64,000 nucleotides of DNA, taken from Streptomyces sp. Z26 (GTDB lineage: Bacteria > Actinomycetota > Actinomycetes > Streptomycetales > Streptomycetaceae). The stretch lies in the NCBI RefSeq assembly GCF_003665095.1, contig NZ_RCHV01000002.1, forward strand, positions 4,698,501 through 4,762,500, in the 5' to 3' direction. The position numbers and the translations under genes are program-made. Within the stretch, counting starts at the first letter, position 1; each line of letters begins with the position of its first letter. The notes under the pieces were generated by a model. The model made no database searches, was not told where the DNA came from, and saw nothing but the letters and a program-made list of their open reading frames with translations. Shown here in pieces: positions 16,573 to 24,109 of the stretch.

Positions 16573-17412
16573 TCAGTCGCGCGGGCGCTGGAGGGTGGCG
16601 ACGAACTTGTAGCGGTCGCCGCGGTAGACGGAGCGGACCCACTCCACCGGCTCGCCGGTGCTGTCCTGCGAGTGCCGGGACAGCATCAGCATCGGCAGCC
16701 CCACGTCGGTGGCGAGCAGTCCGGCCTCGCGCGGGGTGGCCAGGGACGTCTCGATCGTCTCCTCCGCCTCGGCGAGGTGGACGTCGTAGACCTCCGCGAG
16801 CGCGGTGTAGAGCGAGGTGTACTTGACCAGGCTGCGGCGCAGCGCGGGGAAACGCTTCTGTGAGAGGTGCGTCGTCTCGATGGCCATCGGCTCGCCGCTG
16901 GCCAGCCGCAGCCGTTCGATGCGCAGCACGCGCCCCCCGGCGGGGATGTCGAGCAGTCCGGCGAGCCGGTCGTCGGCGGTGATGTAGCCGATGTCCAGCA
17001 GCTGGGAGGTGGGTTCGAGGCCCTGGGCGCGCATGTCCTCGGTGTACGAGGTGAGTTGGAGCGCCTGGGACACCTTCGGCTTGGCGACGAACGTGCCCTT
17101 GCCCTGGATGCGTTCCAGCCGTCCCTCGACGACCAGTTCCTGGAGCGCCTGGCGCACGGTGGTGCGCGAGGTGTCGAACTCGCTGGCCAGAGTGCGTTCC
17201 GGCGGCACCGGGGTGCCGGGCGGCATCGTCTCGGTCATCTCCAGCAAGTGCCGCTTCAGGCGGTAGTACTTGGGCACCCGGGCGGTGCGCGCGGCGGCAC
17301 CGCCGTTGCTCCCGGCGGTCTCCGCCGGGCCCGTACCGCCCGCGCCGGGCGCCGCGGCGATCCCGTCGCCGCCCATGGCGCGCCTTCCCGGCTCGTGTCG
17401 TGCTGCCGTCAC
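16573..17412 (-). CDS. dasR: GntR/HutC-family aminosugar regulator DasR
   Basis: DasR represses chitin and N-acetylglucosamine uptake genes and is released by glucosamine-6-phosphate and related ligands; it also links nutrient state to development and antibiotics. The winged HTH is at about residues 45-110 (PPERTLASEFDTSRTTVRQA, then GRLERIQGKGTFVAKPK), followed by a UTRA effector domain to the end (PMLMLSRHS, SVYRGDRYKFVA). The sequence closely matches S. coelicolor DasR as I remember it. The GTG at 17412 has a GGAGGAG site; an ATG at 17376 is an alternative. It is divergent from dasA, whose promoter carries two dre operators. Confidence 0.95.
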   Translation of the reverse strand: MTAARHEPGRRAMGGDGIAAAPGAGGTGPAETAGSNGGAAARTARVPKYYRLKRHLLEMTETMPPGTPVPPERTLASEFDTSRTTVRQALQELVVEGRLERIQGKGTFVAKPKVSQALQLTSYTEDMRAQGLEPTSQLLDIGYITADDRLAGLLDIPAGGRVLRIERLRLASGEPMAIETTHLSQKRFPALRRSLVKYTSLYTALAEVYDVHLAEAEETIETSLATPREAGLLATDVGLPMLMLSRHSQDSTGEPVEWVRSVYRGDRYKFVATLQRPRD

Positions 17413-17535
17413 CGGCTCCTCCGTGTGTCTAGCGGCTCACATCGTGGCACGAGCCCGGCCCGGGAGGGCGGCGCAGCTCAGATGTCGTTCCGGTAACGGA
17501 AAGGACTGCGAGCTTTATACACCGTTGACACCCCC

Positions 17536-17575
17536 ATAGGTCTAGGCCAAGCTGCGCGGACTGGTCTAAACCATT
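17536..17575 (+). promoter_or_regulatory. two DasR operators (dre) before dasA
   Basis: ATAGGTCTAGGCCAAG (17536-17551) and ACTGGTCTAAACCATT (17560-17575) both match the dre consensus ACTGGTCTAGACCACT and are 24 bases apart. A TTGACA (17525-17530) would be the -35 box, placing the first site inside the core promoter and the second near the transcription start. This is the expected layout for DasR repression of dasA. Confidence 0.88.
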
Positions 17576-17681
17576 AATGATCAATCCCGGTCCCACGGGC
17601 GGTACGCGCCGCAAGGCTTCGTCTGTCCCCGGTGGTTCGTCGCTGGGCGGGGGGTGTCGGGGGTCCCTTGAGGAGGGTGGC

Positions 17682-18950
17682 GTGAAGCGCAAGCTCATAG
17701 CGGCAGTCGGTGTCGCGGCCATGATGGCCGGGGTGGCGGCCTGCGGCTCCGGTGACAGCGGGGCCGAGGGCGACAAGAGTCTCACGATCTGGGCGATGGA
17801 CGGCTCCGCCCCCGAGCCCTGGGTGAAGGAGCTGAACAAGGCGTTCGAGGCCGAACACGAGGGCGCCAAGGTCGAGATCAAGGTCCAGCAGTGGAACGGC
17901 ATCCAGGAGAAGATCACCACCGCCCTCTCCGAGGACGCGCCGCCGGACGTGCTGGAGCTGGGCAACACCCAGACCGCCGGGTACGCCGTCACGGGCGGCC
18001 TCGCCGACCTCACCGACCTCAAGGGTGAGCTGGGCTACGACAAGTGGAACAAGGGCATGGTCCCCTCCACCGAGCTGGACGGAAAGCTCTACAGCGCGCC
18101 CTGGTACGCCGCCAACCGCGTCGTCGTCTACGACAAGAAGGCGTTCAAGGACGCCGGCGTGCAGCCGCCGAAGACCCGCGACGAGTGGCTCGACGGACTC
18201 CGGAAGATCAAGGACAAGACCGACTCGCAGCCGATCTACCTGCCCGGCCAGAGCTGGTACGTCTTCGCGGGCCTCCTCTGGGACGAGGGCGGCGACCTCG
18301 CGGCCGAGGACGGCGACAAGTGGAAGGGCACCCTCGCGAGCCCCGAGGCGCAGAAGGCCATGGACTTCTACAAGGAGCTCCAGTCCTTCTCCACCGCCCC
18401 GAAGGACGCCGACGAGGCGACGCCGCAGCAGTCCACGGACGTCGTGCCCAAGGGCAAGGTCGCGTCCTGGATCGGCCTCGGCTGGGAGGCCGGGGGCGCG
18501 ATCGACGCGATGAAGAAGGCCGGTTCCGAGGCCGACTTCGGCTACTTCCCGATCCCGGGCAAGACCGCCGACAAGCCCGGCAAGGTCTTCTTCGGCGGCT
18601 CGAACCTCGCCGTCTCCGAGCGCTCGCCCGACAAGGAACTCGCCCAGGAGTGGCTGAAGATGGCCACCTCCGAGAAGTGGATGAAGAAGTACGCCGAGGC
18701 CACCGAGGGCGGGCTGCTGCCCAACAGCCCCGGTGCCCAGGTCGACCCGGCGGCCGGTTCCTTCGCGGAGGCCATGGTCAAGTCCTCCGAGGTCGGCGCG
18801 CTCACGCCGATCACGCCGGGCTGGGCGAACGTCGAGACCGAGCCCAACCCGATCAAGGAGTACATGACCAAGGTGCTCAAGGGCACCTCCCCGGCGCAGG
18901 CGGGCAAGGACGCCGACAAGGTCATCGACGAACGCATCAACAAGAGCTGA
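17682..18950 (+). CDS. dasA: aminosugar/chitobiose ABC transporter substrate-binding lipoprotein DasA
   Basis: DasA binds GlcNAc oligosaccharides outside the membrane for DasBC uptake. The GTG at 17682 follows GAGGAGGGTG and gives 422 residues starting VKRKLIAAVGVAAMMAG; the lipobox V-A-A-Cys21 marks signal peptidase II cleavage and lipid anchoring. The mature protein is a family-1 extracellular solute-binding protein (SLTIWAMDGSAPEPW, then PDVLELGNTQTAGY, and WIGLGWEAGGAID). Length fits. A strong hairpin between dasA and dasB should make this lipoprotein more abundant than the permeases. Confidence 0.95.
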   Translation: MKRKLIAAVGVAAMMAGVAACGSGDSGAEGDKSLTIWAMDGSAPEPWVKELNKAFEAEHEGAKVEIKVQQWNGIQEKITTALSEDAPPDVLELGNTQTAGYAVTGGLADLTDLKGELGYDKWNKGMVPSTELDGKLYSAPWYAANRVVVYDKKAFKDAGVQPPKTRDEWLDGLRKIKDKTDSQPIYLPGQSWYVFAGLLWDEGGDLAAEDGDKWKGTLASPEAQKAMDFYKELQSFSTAPKDADEATPQQSTDVVPKGKVASWIGLGWEAGGAIDAMKKAGSEADFGYFPIPGKTADKPGKVFFGGSNLAVSERSPDKELAQEWLKMATSEKWMKKYAEATEGGLLPNSPGAQVDPAAGSFAEAMVKSSEVGALTPITPGWANVETEPNPIKEYMTKVLKGTSPAQAGKDADKVIDERINKS

Positions 18951-18986
18951 ACCGTCACCCGGCGCCCGTCGCCGGGAGGCCCGAAC

Positions 18987-19020
18987 GGGTGCCGCGGGCG
19001 ATCGCCCGCCCGCGGCACCC
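18987..19020 (+). terminator. intercistronic hairpin between dasA and dasB
   Basis: GGGTGCCGCGGGCG (18987-19000) pairs perfectly with CGCCCGCGGCACCC (19007-19020) across a 6-base loop. It probably terminates or stabilises part of the dasA transcript, giving an excess of binding protein over membrane subunits. Confidence 0.7.
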
Positions 19021-19059
19021 CGCCCCCTCGTCCCCGGCCCTCACCCCGAGGAAGTTGAC

Positions 19060-20061
19060 ATGACCGTGCACACCCAGGGCGCGACCCCGGTCGCGGAGGA
19101 GCCGCCGCCCGGCGAACCGGAGCCGACGGACGGCGTGTCGCCGAGCGGACCGAAGGACCGCGGCAGACGCCCGGAGAACGCGGCCTGGCTGCCGTACGCG
19201 CTGATCGCGCCCGCCGTCGTCTCCCTGCTGGCCTTCCTGGGCTACCCGCTGATCCGGAACGTCGTCCTCTCGGCGCAGCAGCTCGGCCGTACGGAGATGA
19301 TCTCCCGTACGACCGTCTGGACCGGCCTCAGCAACTACACCGACCTGCTGAAGAACGACACGTTCTGGACCGTCACCCTGCGGACCTTCGTGTTCATGGC
19401 GGTCAACGTCGTACTGATCATGGTGCTGGGCACGCTGATCGGCCTGCTGCTGAACACGCTCGGCTCCAAGATGCGGCTGGTGCTCTCGCTGTCCCTGGTG
19501 ATGGCCTGGGCCATGCCGATCGTCGCCTCCGCCACCGTCTTCCGCTGGCTGTTCGACACGCAGTTCGGCGTCATGAACTGGGTGATGCGCGGCCTCGGCT
19601 TCGCGGGCTACGAGCAGCACAACTGGTTCGAGACCGGCCTCTCCACGCTGACCATCGTCACCGTGATGATCGTGTGGGCGTCGATCCCGTTCGTGGCGCT
19701 CAACATGTACGCCGGGCTCACCACCATCAGCAGCGAGCTGTACGAGGCGGCGCGGATGGACGGGGCGTCCAGCGTGCGGCTGTTCCGCTCCGTGGTCTTC
19801 CCGATGATGAAGCCGTTCTTCCTGATCACCACGTTCCTGGAGATCATCTGGGTCTTCAAGGCGTTCGCCCAGATCGTGGCCCTGAACGGCGGCGGCCCCG
19901 ACCGCGCGTCCGAGACCCTGCCCGTCTTCGCGTACGTCGAGGGCATGGCGCAGATGAACTTCGGCACCGCCGCGGCGGCCTCCGTGCTGACCATCCTGAT
20001 CCTGCTGATCGCGATGTCCTTCTACTTCCGCCTGATCCTCAAGCAGGAGGAGGAGCAGTGA
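19060..20061 (+). CDS. dasB: aminosugar ABC transporter permease DasB
   Basis: DasB is one of the two membrane subunits of the chitobiose/GlcNAc importer. The ATG at 19060 has a GAGGAAG site; the first 40 residues are hydrophilic and Pro/Glu-rich, then six hydrophobic helices follow. The cytoplasmic EAA loop that contacts the ATPase is clear: YEAARMDGASSVRLFRSVVF. No ATPase gene is present in the cluster, as expected: Streptomyces das and related importers share the multitasking ATPase MsiK encoded elsewhere. It overlaps dasC by four bases. Confidence 0.94.
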   Translation: MTVHTQGATPVAEEPPPGEPEPTDGVSPSGPKDRGRRPENAAWLPYALIAPAVVSLLAFLGYPLIRNVVLSAQQLGRTEMISRTTVWTGLSNYTDLLKNDTFWTVTLRTFVFMAVNVVLIMVLGTLIGLLLNTLGSKMRLVLSLSLVMAWAMPIVASATVFRWLFDTQFGVMNWVMRGLGFAGYEQHNWFETGLSTLTIVTVMIVWASIPFVALNMYAGLTTISSELYEAARMDGASSVRLFRSVVFPMMKPFFLITTFLEIIWVFKAFAQIVALNGGGPDRASETLPVFAYVEGMAQMNFGTAAAASVLTILILLIAMSFYFRLILKQEEEQ

Positions 20062-20135
20062 GCCACACAGGAACAGTGAGCACCCCGGGTTCGGTGAGCA
20101 CCACGGGAACGGTGAGCACGACGGGCAAGGTGAGC
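20058..20135 (+). repeat. 18-bp tandem repeat with five GTG codons at the dasC start
   Basis: Units begin at 20058, 20076, 20094, 20112 and 20130, each starting GTGAGC and most followed by an ACC-ACG-GGA-type body. Being a multiple of three, copy number could vary without breaking the frame. Each unit carries its own possible GTG start with a weak purine stretch before it. Confidence 0.85.
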
Positions 20136-20999
20136 GACACCCTGCCGGTCGACAAGGCGGCGGTGCGCGCCAGACGCCGTAGGACCCTGGGGAAGGTCTG
20201 GCCCAACGCGGTGGCGCTGCTGCTGGTGCCCGTCTTCCTCTTCCCCGTCTACTGGATGTTCTCGACGTCGTTCAAGCCGTCGTCCGAGATCCTCACCAAG
20301 ACGCCGACGTTCCTCTTCACGCCGACCTTCGAGCACTACGGCACGGCCACCGGCGTCGACATGTTCTGGACGTACGTGCAGAACAGCCTCACCGTCACCA
20401 TCGGCGCCGTCCTGCTGGCGCTCGTCGTGGCGCTGGCGGCGAGCTTCGCGATCGTACGGATGCGCTTCCGCGGCCGTAAGGGCCTGGTGCTCGCCGTGAT
20501 GATGGCCCAGATGGCGCCCTGGGAGGTGATGGTCATCGTGATGTACCTGATCGCCCGGGACGCCGAGATGCTGAACAGCATCGGCTTCCTCACCCTCATC
20601 TACTTCGTGATGGTCCTCCCGTTCACCATCTGGACCCTCCGCGGCTTCATCGCCGCCGTGCCGAAGGAGCTGGAGGAGGCCGCGCTGATCGACGGGTGCA
20701 GCCGTACCCAGGCGTTCTTCCGGGTGATCTTCCCGCTGCTCGCGCCGGGCCTGATGTCGACCTCGCTGTTCGGCTTCATCACGGCGTGGAACGAGTTCGC
20801 CATGGTCCTCGTCCTCAACAAGGAGTCCGAGGCGTACACGCTGCCGCTGTGGCTGACGCAGTTCCAGAGCGCCTTCGGCAACGACTGGGGCGCCACCATG
20901 GCCGCCTCCTCGCTGTTCGCCGTTCCGGTGCTCCTCCTCTTCCTTTTCCTCCAGCGACGCGCCGTCGGCGGCCTGAGCGCCGGCGCTGTGAAGGGATGA
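20058..20999 (+). CDS. dasC: aminosugar ABC transporter permease DasC
   Basis: DasC is the second membrane subunit of the importer. Beginning at the GTG at 20058 (GTGA overlap with dasB) the protein has 313 residues. The first 30 are a tandem hexapeptide repeat of the V-S-T-T-G-T type, then a basic stretch RARRRRTLGK and six membrane helices. The EAA loop reads LEEAALIDGCSRTQAFFRVI. Because every repeat unit starts with GTG, the true start may be any of five codons; the transport domain only begins after about residue 35. It overlaps dasD by four bases. Confidence 0.93.
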   Translation: MSHTGTVSTPGSVSTTGTVSTTGKVSDTLPVDKAAVRARRRRTLGKVWPNAVALLLVPVFLFPVYWMFSTSFKPSSEILTKTPTFLFTPTFEHYGTATGVDMFWTYVQNSLTVTIGAVLLALVVALAASFAIVRMRFRGRKGLVLAVMMAQMAPWEVMVIVMYLIARDAEMLNSIGFLTLIYFVMVLPFTIWTLRGFIAAVPKELEEAALIDGCSRTQAFFRVIFPLLAPGLMSTSLFGFITAWNEFAMVLVLNKESEAYTLPLWLTQFQSAFGNDWGATMAASSLFAVPVLLLFLFLQRRAVGGLSAGAVKG

Positions 21000-22609
21000 C
21001 CGGCATGACGACCCTCACCACGGACTCCGGGACCCTCACCCGCGACGCGCTCGCCGTCCTCCAGCCCGGCTTCACCGGCACCACCGCCCCCGCGTGGCTC
21101 CTCGCGCAGCTGCGCGAAGGGCTCAGCTCCGTCGGCCTGTTCGGCCGCAACATCGAGTCCGCGGAGCAGCTGGCCGCCCTCACCGCCGAACTGCGCGAGG
21201 CCCGGCCCGACATCCTGGTCGCCATCGACGAGGAGGGCGGCGACGTCACGCGCCTCGAAGCGCGTACGGGCTCCTCCTTCCCCGGCAACCTCGCGCTCGG
21301 CGCCGTCGACGACCCCGAACTGACCTGGGAGGTCGCCCACGAGCTGGGCAGGCGGCTCGCCGCCTGCGGCGTGAACCTCAACTGGGCGCCGTCGGCGGAC
21401 GTCAACTCCAACCCGGACAACCCGGTGATCGGCGTCCGCTCGTTCGGCGGCGACCCGCAGCTCGTCGCCCGGCACACCGTGGCGTACGTCGAGGGCCTCC
21501 AGGCGGCGGGCGTCGCGGCCTGCGTCAAGCACTTCCCCGGCCACGGCGACACCGCCGTCGACTCGCACCACTCGATGCCCCGCATCGACGCCGACCTCAG
21601 CACGCTCCACGACCGCGAACTCGTCCCGTTCCGCGCGGCGGTGGCCGCCGGGAGCAAGTGCGTGATGAGCGCGCACATCCTGCTGCCCGCGCTCGACGAG
21701 GCGCTGCCCGGCACCCTCAGCCCGGCCGCGCTGAACGGGCTGCTGCGCGCCCCGCAGAGCAGCGGCGGCGTCGGCCACGACGGGCTCATCGTCACCGACG
21801 GAATGGAGATGCAGGCCATCTCCGCCACATACGGCCTCGAGCGCGGCAGCGTGCTCGCCCTCGCCGCGGGTGCCGACGCCATCTGCGTCGGCGGGGGACT
21901 GGCCGACGAGGACACCGTGCTGCGGCTTCGCGACGCGCTGGTGAGGGCCGTACGCGACGGCGAGCTCCCCCGGGAGCGACTCGCCGACGCCGCAGCACGG
22001 GTGCGCGCGCTCGCGCGCTGGACGGGGGAGGCGGGCGCGCGCGTGAACGGGGGGAGCGCGCCCGTGCCCTCGTCCTCCCGGCCCGCGCCGACCGGCGCCC
22101 CGGCGGCCGGCCACGCCGCCGACGACGCGTCGGACGTCGGTCTGCGGGCGGCCCGACGCGCGCTGCGCGTCACCGTCTCCGACGACTACGACCCGCTGGC
22201 CTCGCCCCCGTTCGTCGCGGCGTTCTCCCCGCTGGCGAACATCGCCGTCGGCGACTCGACGCCCTGGGGCGTGGCACCCGAACTGGAACGGCTGCTGCCC
22301 GGCACCCGTACGGCCACGTACGGGAAGGACGCGGCCTCGGACGCGGACCCGTCCGGCTTGGTCGCAAATGTGCTCGACGCGGCGGCGGACCGTAGGATCG
22401 TCGCGGTGGTACGCGACGTCCACCGCCACTCCTGGATGGCCGACGCCCTGGACGCCCTGATCGCCGCACGGCCCGAGTCCGTCGTGGTCGAGATGGGGCT
22501 GCCCCAGTCGCCGCCCGCCGGGGCCCTGCACATCGCCACCCATGGCGCCGCCCGCGTATGCGGTCGGGCCGCCGCGGAGGTCATCGTCGGCAAGGGGGCC
22601 GGCGGCTGA
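20996..22609 (+). CDS. dasD: beta-N-acetylhexosaminidase, glycoside hydrolase family 3 (DasD)
   Basis: DasD splits chitobiose and short GlcNAc chains inside the cell after uptake. The 537-residue protein has a GH3 domain with the hexosaminidase-type motif KHFPGHGDT near residue 180, including the His/Asp acid-base dyad, and VTDGMEMQAIS near residue 265 with the nucleophile Asp. A Ser/Pro-rich linker near residue 360 leads to a C-terminal alpha/beta domain. No signal peptide is visible, fitting a cytoplasmic role. The ATG at 20996 overlaps the dasC stop; a second ATG at 21005 is possible. Confidence 0.92.
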   Translation: MTGMTTLTTDSGTLTRDALAVLQPGFTGTTAPAWLLAQLREGLSSVGLFGRNIESAEQLAALTAELREARPDILVAIDEEGGDVTRLEARTGSSFPGNLALGAVDDPELTWEVAHELGRRLAACGVNLNWAPSADVNSNPDNPVIGVRSFGGDPQLVARHTVAYVEGLQAAGVAACVKHFPGHGDTAVDSHHSMPRIDADLSTLHDRELVPFRAAVAAGSKCVMSAHILLPALDEALPGTLSPAALNGLLRAPQSSGGVGHDGLIVTDGMEMQAISATYGLERGSVLALAAGADAICVGGGLADEDTVLRLRDALVRAVRDGELPRERLADAAARVRALARWTGEAGARVNGGSAPVPSSSRPAPTGAPAAGHAADDASDVGLRAARRALRVTVSDDYDPLASPPFVAAFSPLANIAVGDSTPWGVAPELERLLPGTRTATYGKDAASDADPSGLVANVLDAAADRRIVAVVRDVHRHSWMADALDALIAARPESVVVEMGLPQSPPAGALHIATHGAARVCGRAAAEVIVGKGAGG

Positions 22610-22653
22610 ACCCTCGCGGGCCGCACAGCACAAGCCACCTGGAGGCACCCAGC

Positions 22654-23727
22654 ATGTCCGCCCCGAGCCCGTCCCCGCAGCCCCTCGTGCCGGGGCGGAT
22701 CATGTCCGGTGAGATGGCCGAGCAGCCCGCCGTGCTCCGGCGCATCCTCGACGAGGGCGCGCCCGCGATCCGCAGGACGGCCGAAGAGATCGCCGGCAGG
22801 AACCCCCGTTTCGTCCTTCTCACCGCGCGCGGCACGTCCGACAACGCGGCGCTGTACGCGAAGTACCTCCTGGAGGTGCTGCTCGGCAAGCCCTGCGGGC
22901 TCACGTCCATGTCCACCACCACGGCGTACGAGGCACGGGCCGACCTCACCGACTGCCTGGTGATCACCGTCAGCCAGTCCGGCGGCTCCCCGGACCTGGT
23001 GGCCTCCACCCGCGCCGCCCGCGAGGCCGGGGCGATCACCCTGGCCGTCACGAACAACGCGGCGTCGCCGCTGGCCGAGGTCAGCGAGTTCCACATCGAC
23101 GTGCTCGCCGGTCCGGAGAAGGCGCTGCCCGCGACCAAGACGTACACCGCCGAACTCCTCGCCCTGTACCTCTTCGTGGACGGCATGCGCGGCGGCGACG
23201 GCGCCGCGTCCGCCAAGGCGCTGCCCGAGCTGGTGGAGTCGGTGCTCGCCCGCGGCGACGAGGTCAAGGCGCTCGCCGGTCGCTACCGCTTCGCGGAGCG
23301 CATGGTCATCACCTCGCGCGGCTACGGCTACCCCACCGCGAAGGAGGCCGCGCTCAAGCTGATGGAGACCAGCTACATCCCCGCCCTCTCGTACTCGGGC
23401 GCGGACCTGCTGCACGGCCCCCTCGCCATGGTCGACAACATCTCGCCGGTCATCGCCGTGGTGACCGACGGCAAGGGCGGGGCGGCGCTCCAGCCCGTGC
23501 TGGACCGGCTCCGCGACCGGGGCGCGGACCTCGTCGTCTTCGGCCCGGAGCCGCAGGTCGATGCGGCGTCGGCGGGCTTCGTCCTGCCCACGGAGGGGCT
23601 GGCGGAGGAGCTCCAGCCGGTGCTGGAGATCGTGCCGCTCCAGATGCTGGCGTACGAGGTGACCATCGCGCGCGGCCAGGACCCGGACGCGCCGCGCGCG
23701 CTCGCGAAGGTGACCGAGACGCACTGA
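22654..23727 (+). CDS. SIS-domain sugar-phosphate enzyme, probably NagB-II-type glucosamine-6-phosphate deaminase
   Basis: This 357-residue protein has two SIS domains like the isomerase half of GlmS: LLTARGTSDNAALYAKYLL, SQSGGSPDLVAS, TKTYTAELLALYL, then TSRGYGYPTAKEAALKLMET and SGADLLHGPLAMV. It lacks the N-terminal glutaminase domain of GlmS, so it should not make glucosamine-6-phosphate from glutamine. A deaminase or isomerase role in GlcNAc catabolism is more likely; SIS-type deaminases (NagB-II) are known in other bacteria. It follows dasD after 44 bases with a GGAGG site. In S. coelicolor, as I recall, a classical nagB holds this position. Confidence 0.82.
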   Translation: MSAPSPSPQPLVPGRIMSGEMAEQPAVLRRILDEGAPAIRRTAEEIAGRNPRFVLLTARGTSDNAALYAKYLLEVLLGKPCGLTSMSTTTAYEARADLTDCLVITVSQSGGSPDLVASTRAAREAGAITLAVTNNAASPLAEVSEFHIDVLAGPEKALPATKTYTAELLALYLFVDGMRGGDGAASAKALPELVESVLARGDEVKALAGRYRFAERMVITSRGYGYPTAKEAALKLMETSYIPALSYSGADLLHGPLAMVDNISPVIAVVTDGKGGAALQPVLDRLRDRGADLVVFGPEPQVDAASAGFVLPTEGLAEELQPVLEIVPLQMLAYEVTIARGQDPDAPRALAKVTETH

Positions 23728-23755
23728 CGGCACCCGCGCGCGAGACCCCGACGGC

Positions 23756-23789
23756 GGCCGCCCGTACCGGACTTCCGGCGCGGGCGGCC
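23756..23789 (+). terminator. terminator at the end of the das operon
   Basis: GGCCGCCCG (23756-23764) pairs with CGGGCGGCC (23781-23789), and imperfect pairing extends outward. It lies 28 bases after the SIS-gene stop. Confidence 0.6.
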
Positions 23790-24034
23790 GTCGCCGTACG
23801 CGCGCGCCGTGCGCCCGTGCCGCACGCGCCCCGTCCCGCCGTCCCGTACGGGCCCGGGAATCACTTCGGGCCGCGGCGCCGGGACGGGACCCTCAGCCCG
23901 TCCGGCACCGCAGCCCGGAGTTCGGAGACCCTGGCGCGGTCAGGGCAGAGAGCGCCTCGGGTCTCGTTCCGCCCTCCTGTGCGGGGAGGGCAGAAGTATG
24001 TGGTTGTCCGCGGGGCTCGCCCCGGACCACCCAT

Positions 24035-24050
24035 TGTGGACTAGACCTTT
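24035..24050 (+). promoter_or_regulatory. dre-like palindrome before the histidine kinase gene
   Basis: TGTGGACTAGACCTTT contains TGGACTAGACC, one base from the dre core TGGTCTAGACC. It abuts a TTGACG (24050-24055) that would be the -35 box of the kinase gene. This suggests DasR may also control the kinase. The rest of the 23728-24109 gap holds the das terminator and GC-rich sequence in which I see no gene. Confidence 0.5.
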
Positions 24051-24109
24051 TGACGCTGTCCATGGGCCGGGGCGACTTCTTGTCCGACGCCCGCCGGTAG
24101 GCTCGACGC

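Noticed and set aside
17420..17440. GTCTAG core near the dasR start as a possible dre site
   Set aside because: Only the central six bases fit; the outer arms do not match, unlike the clear pair before dasA.
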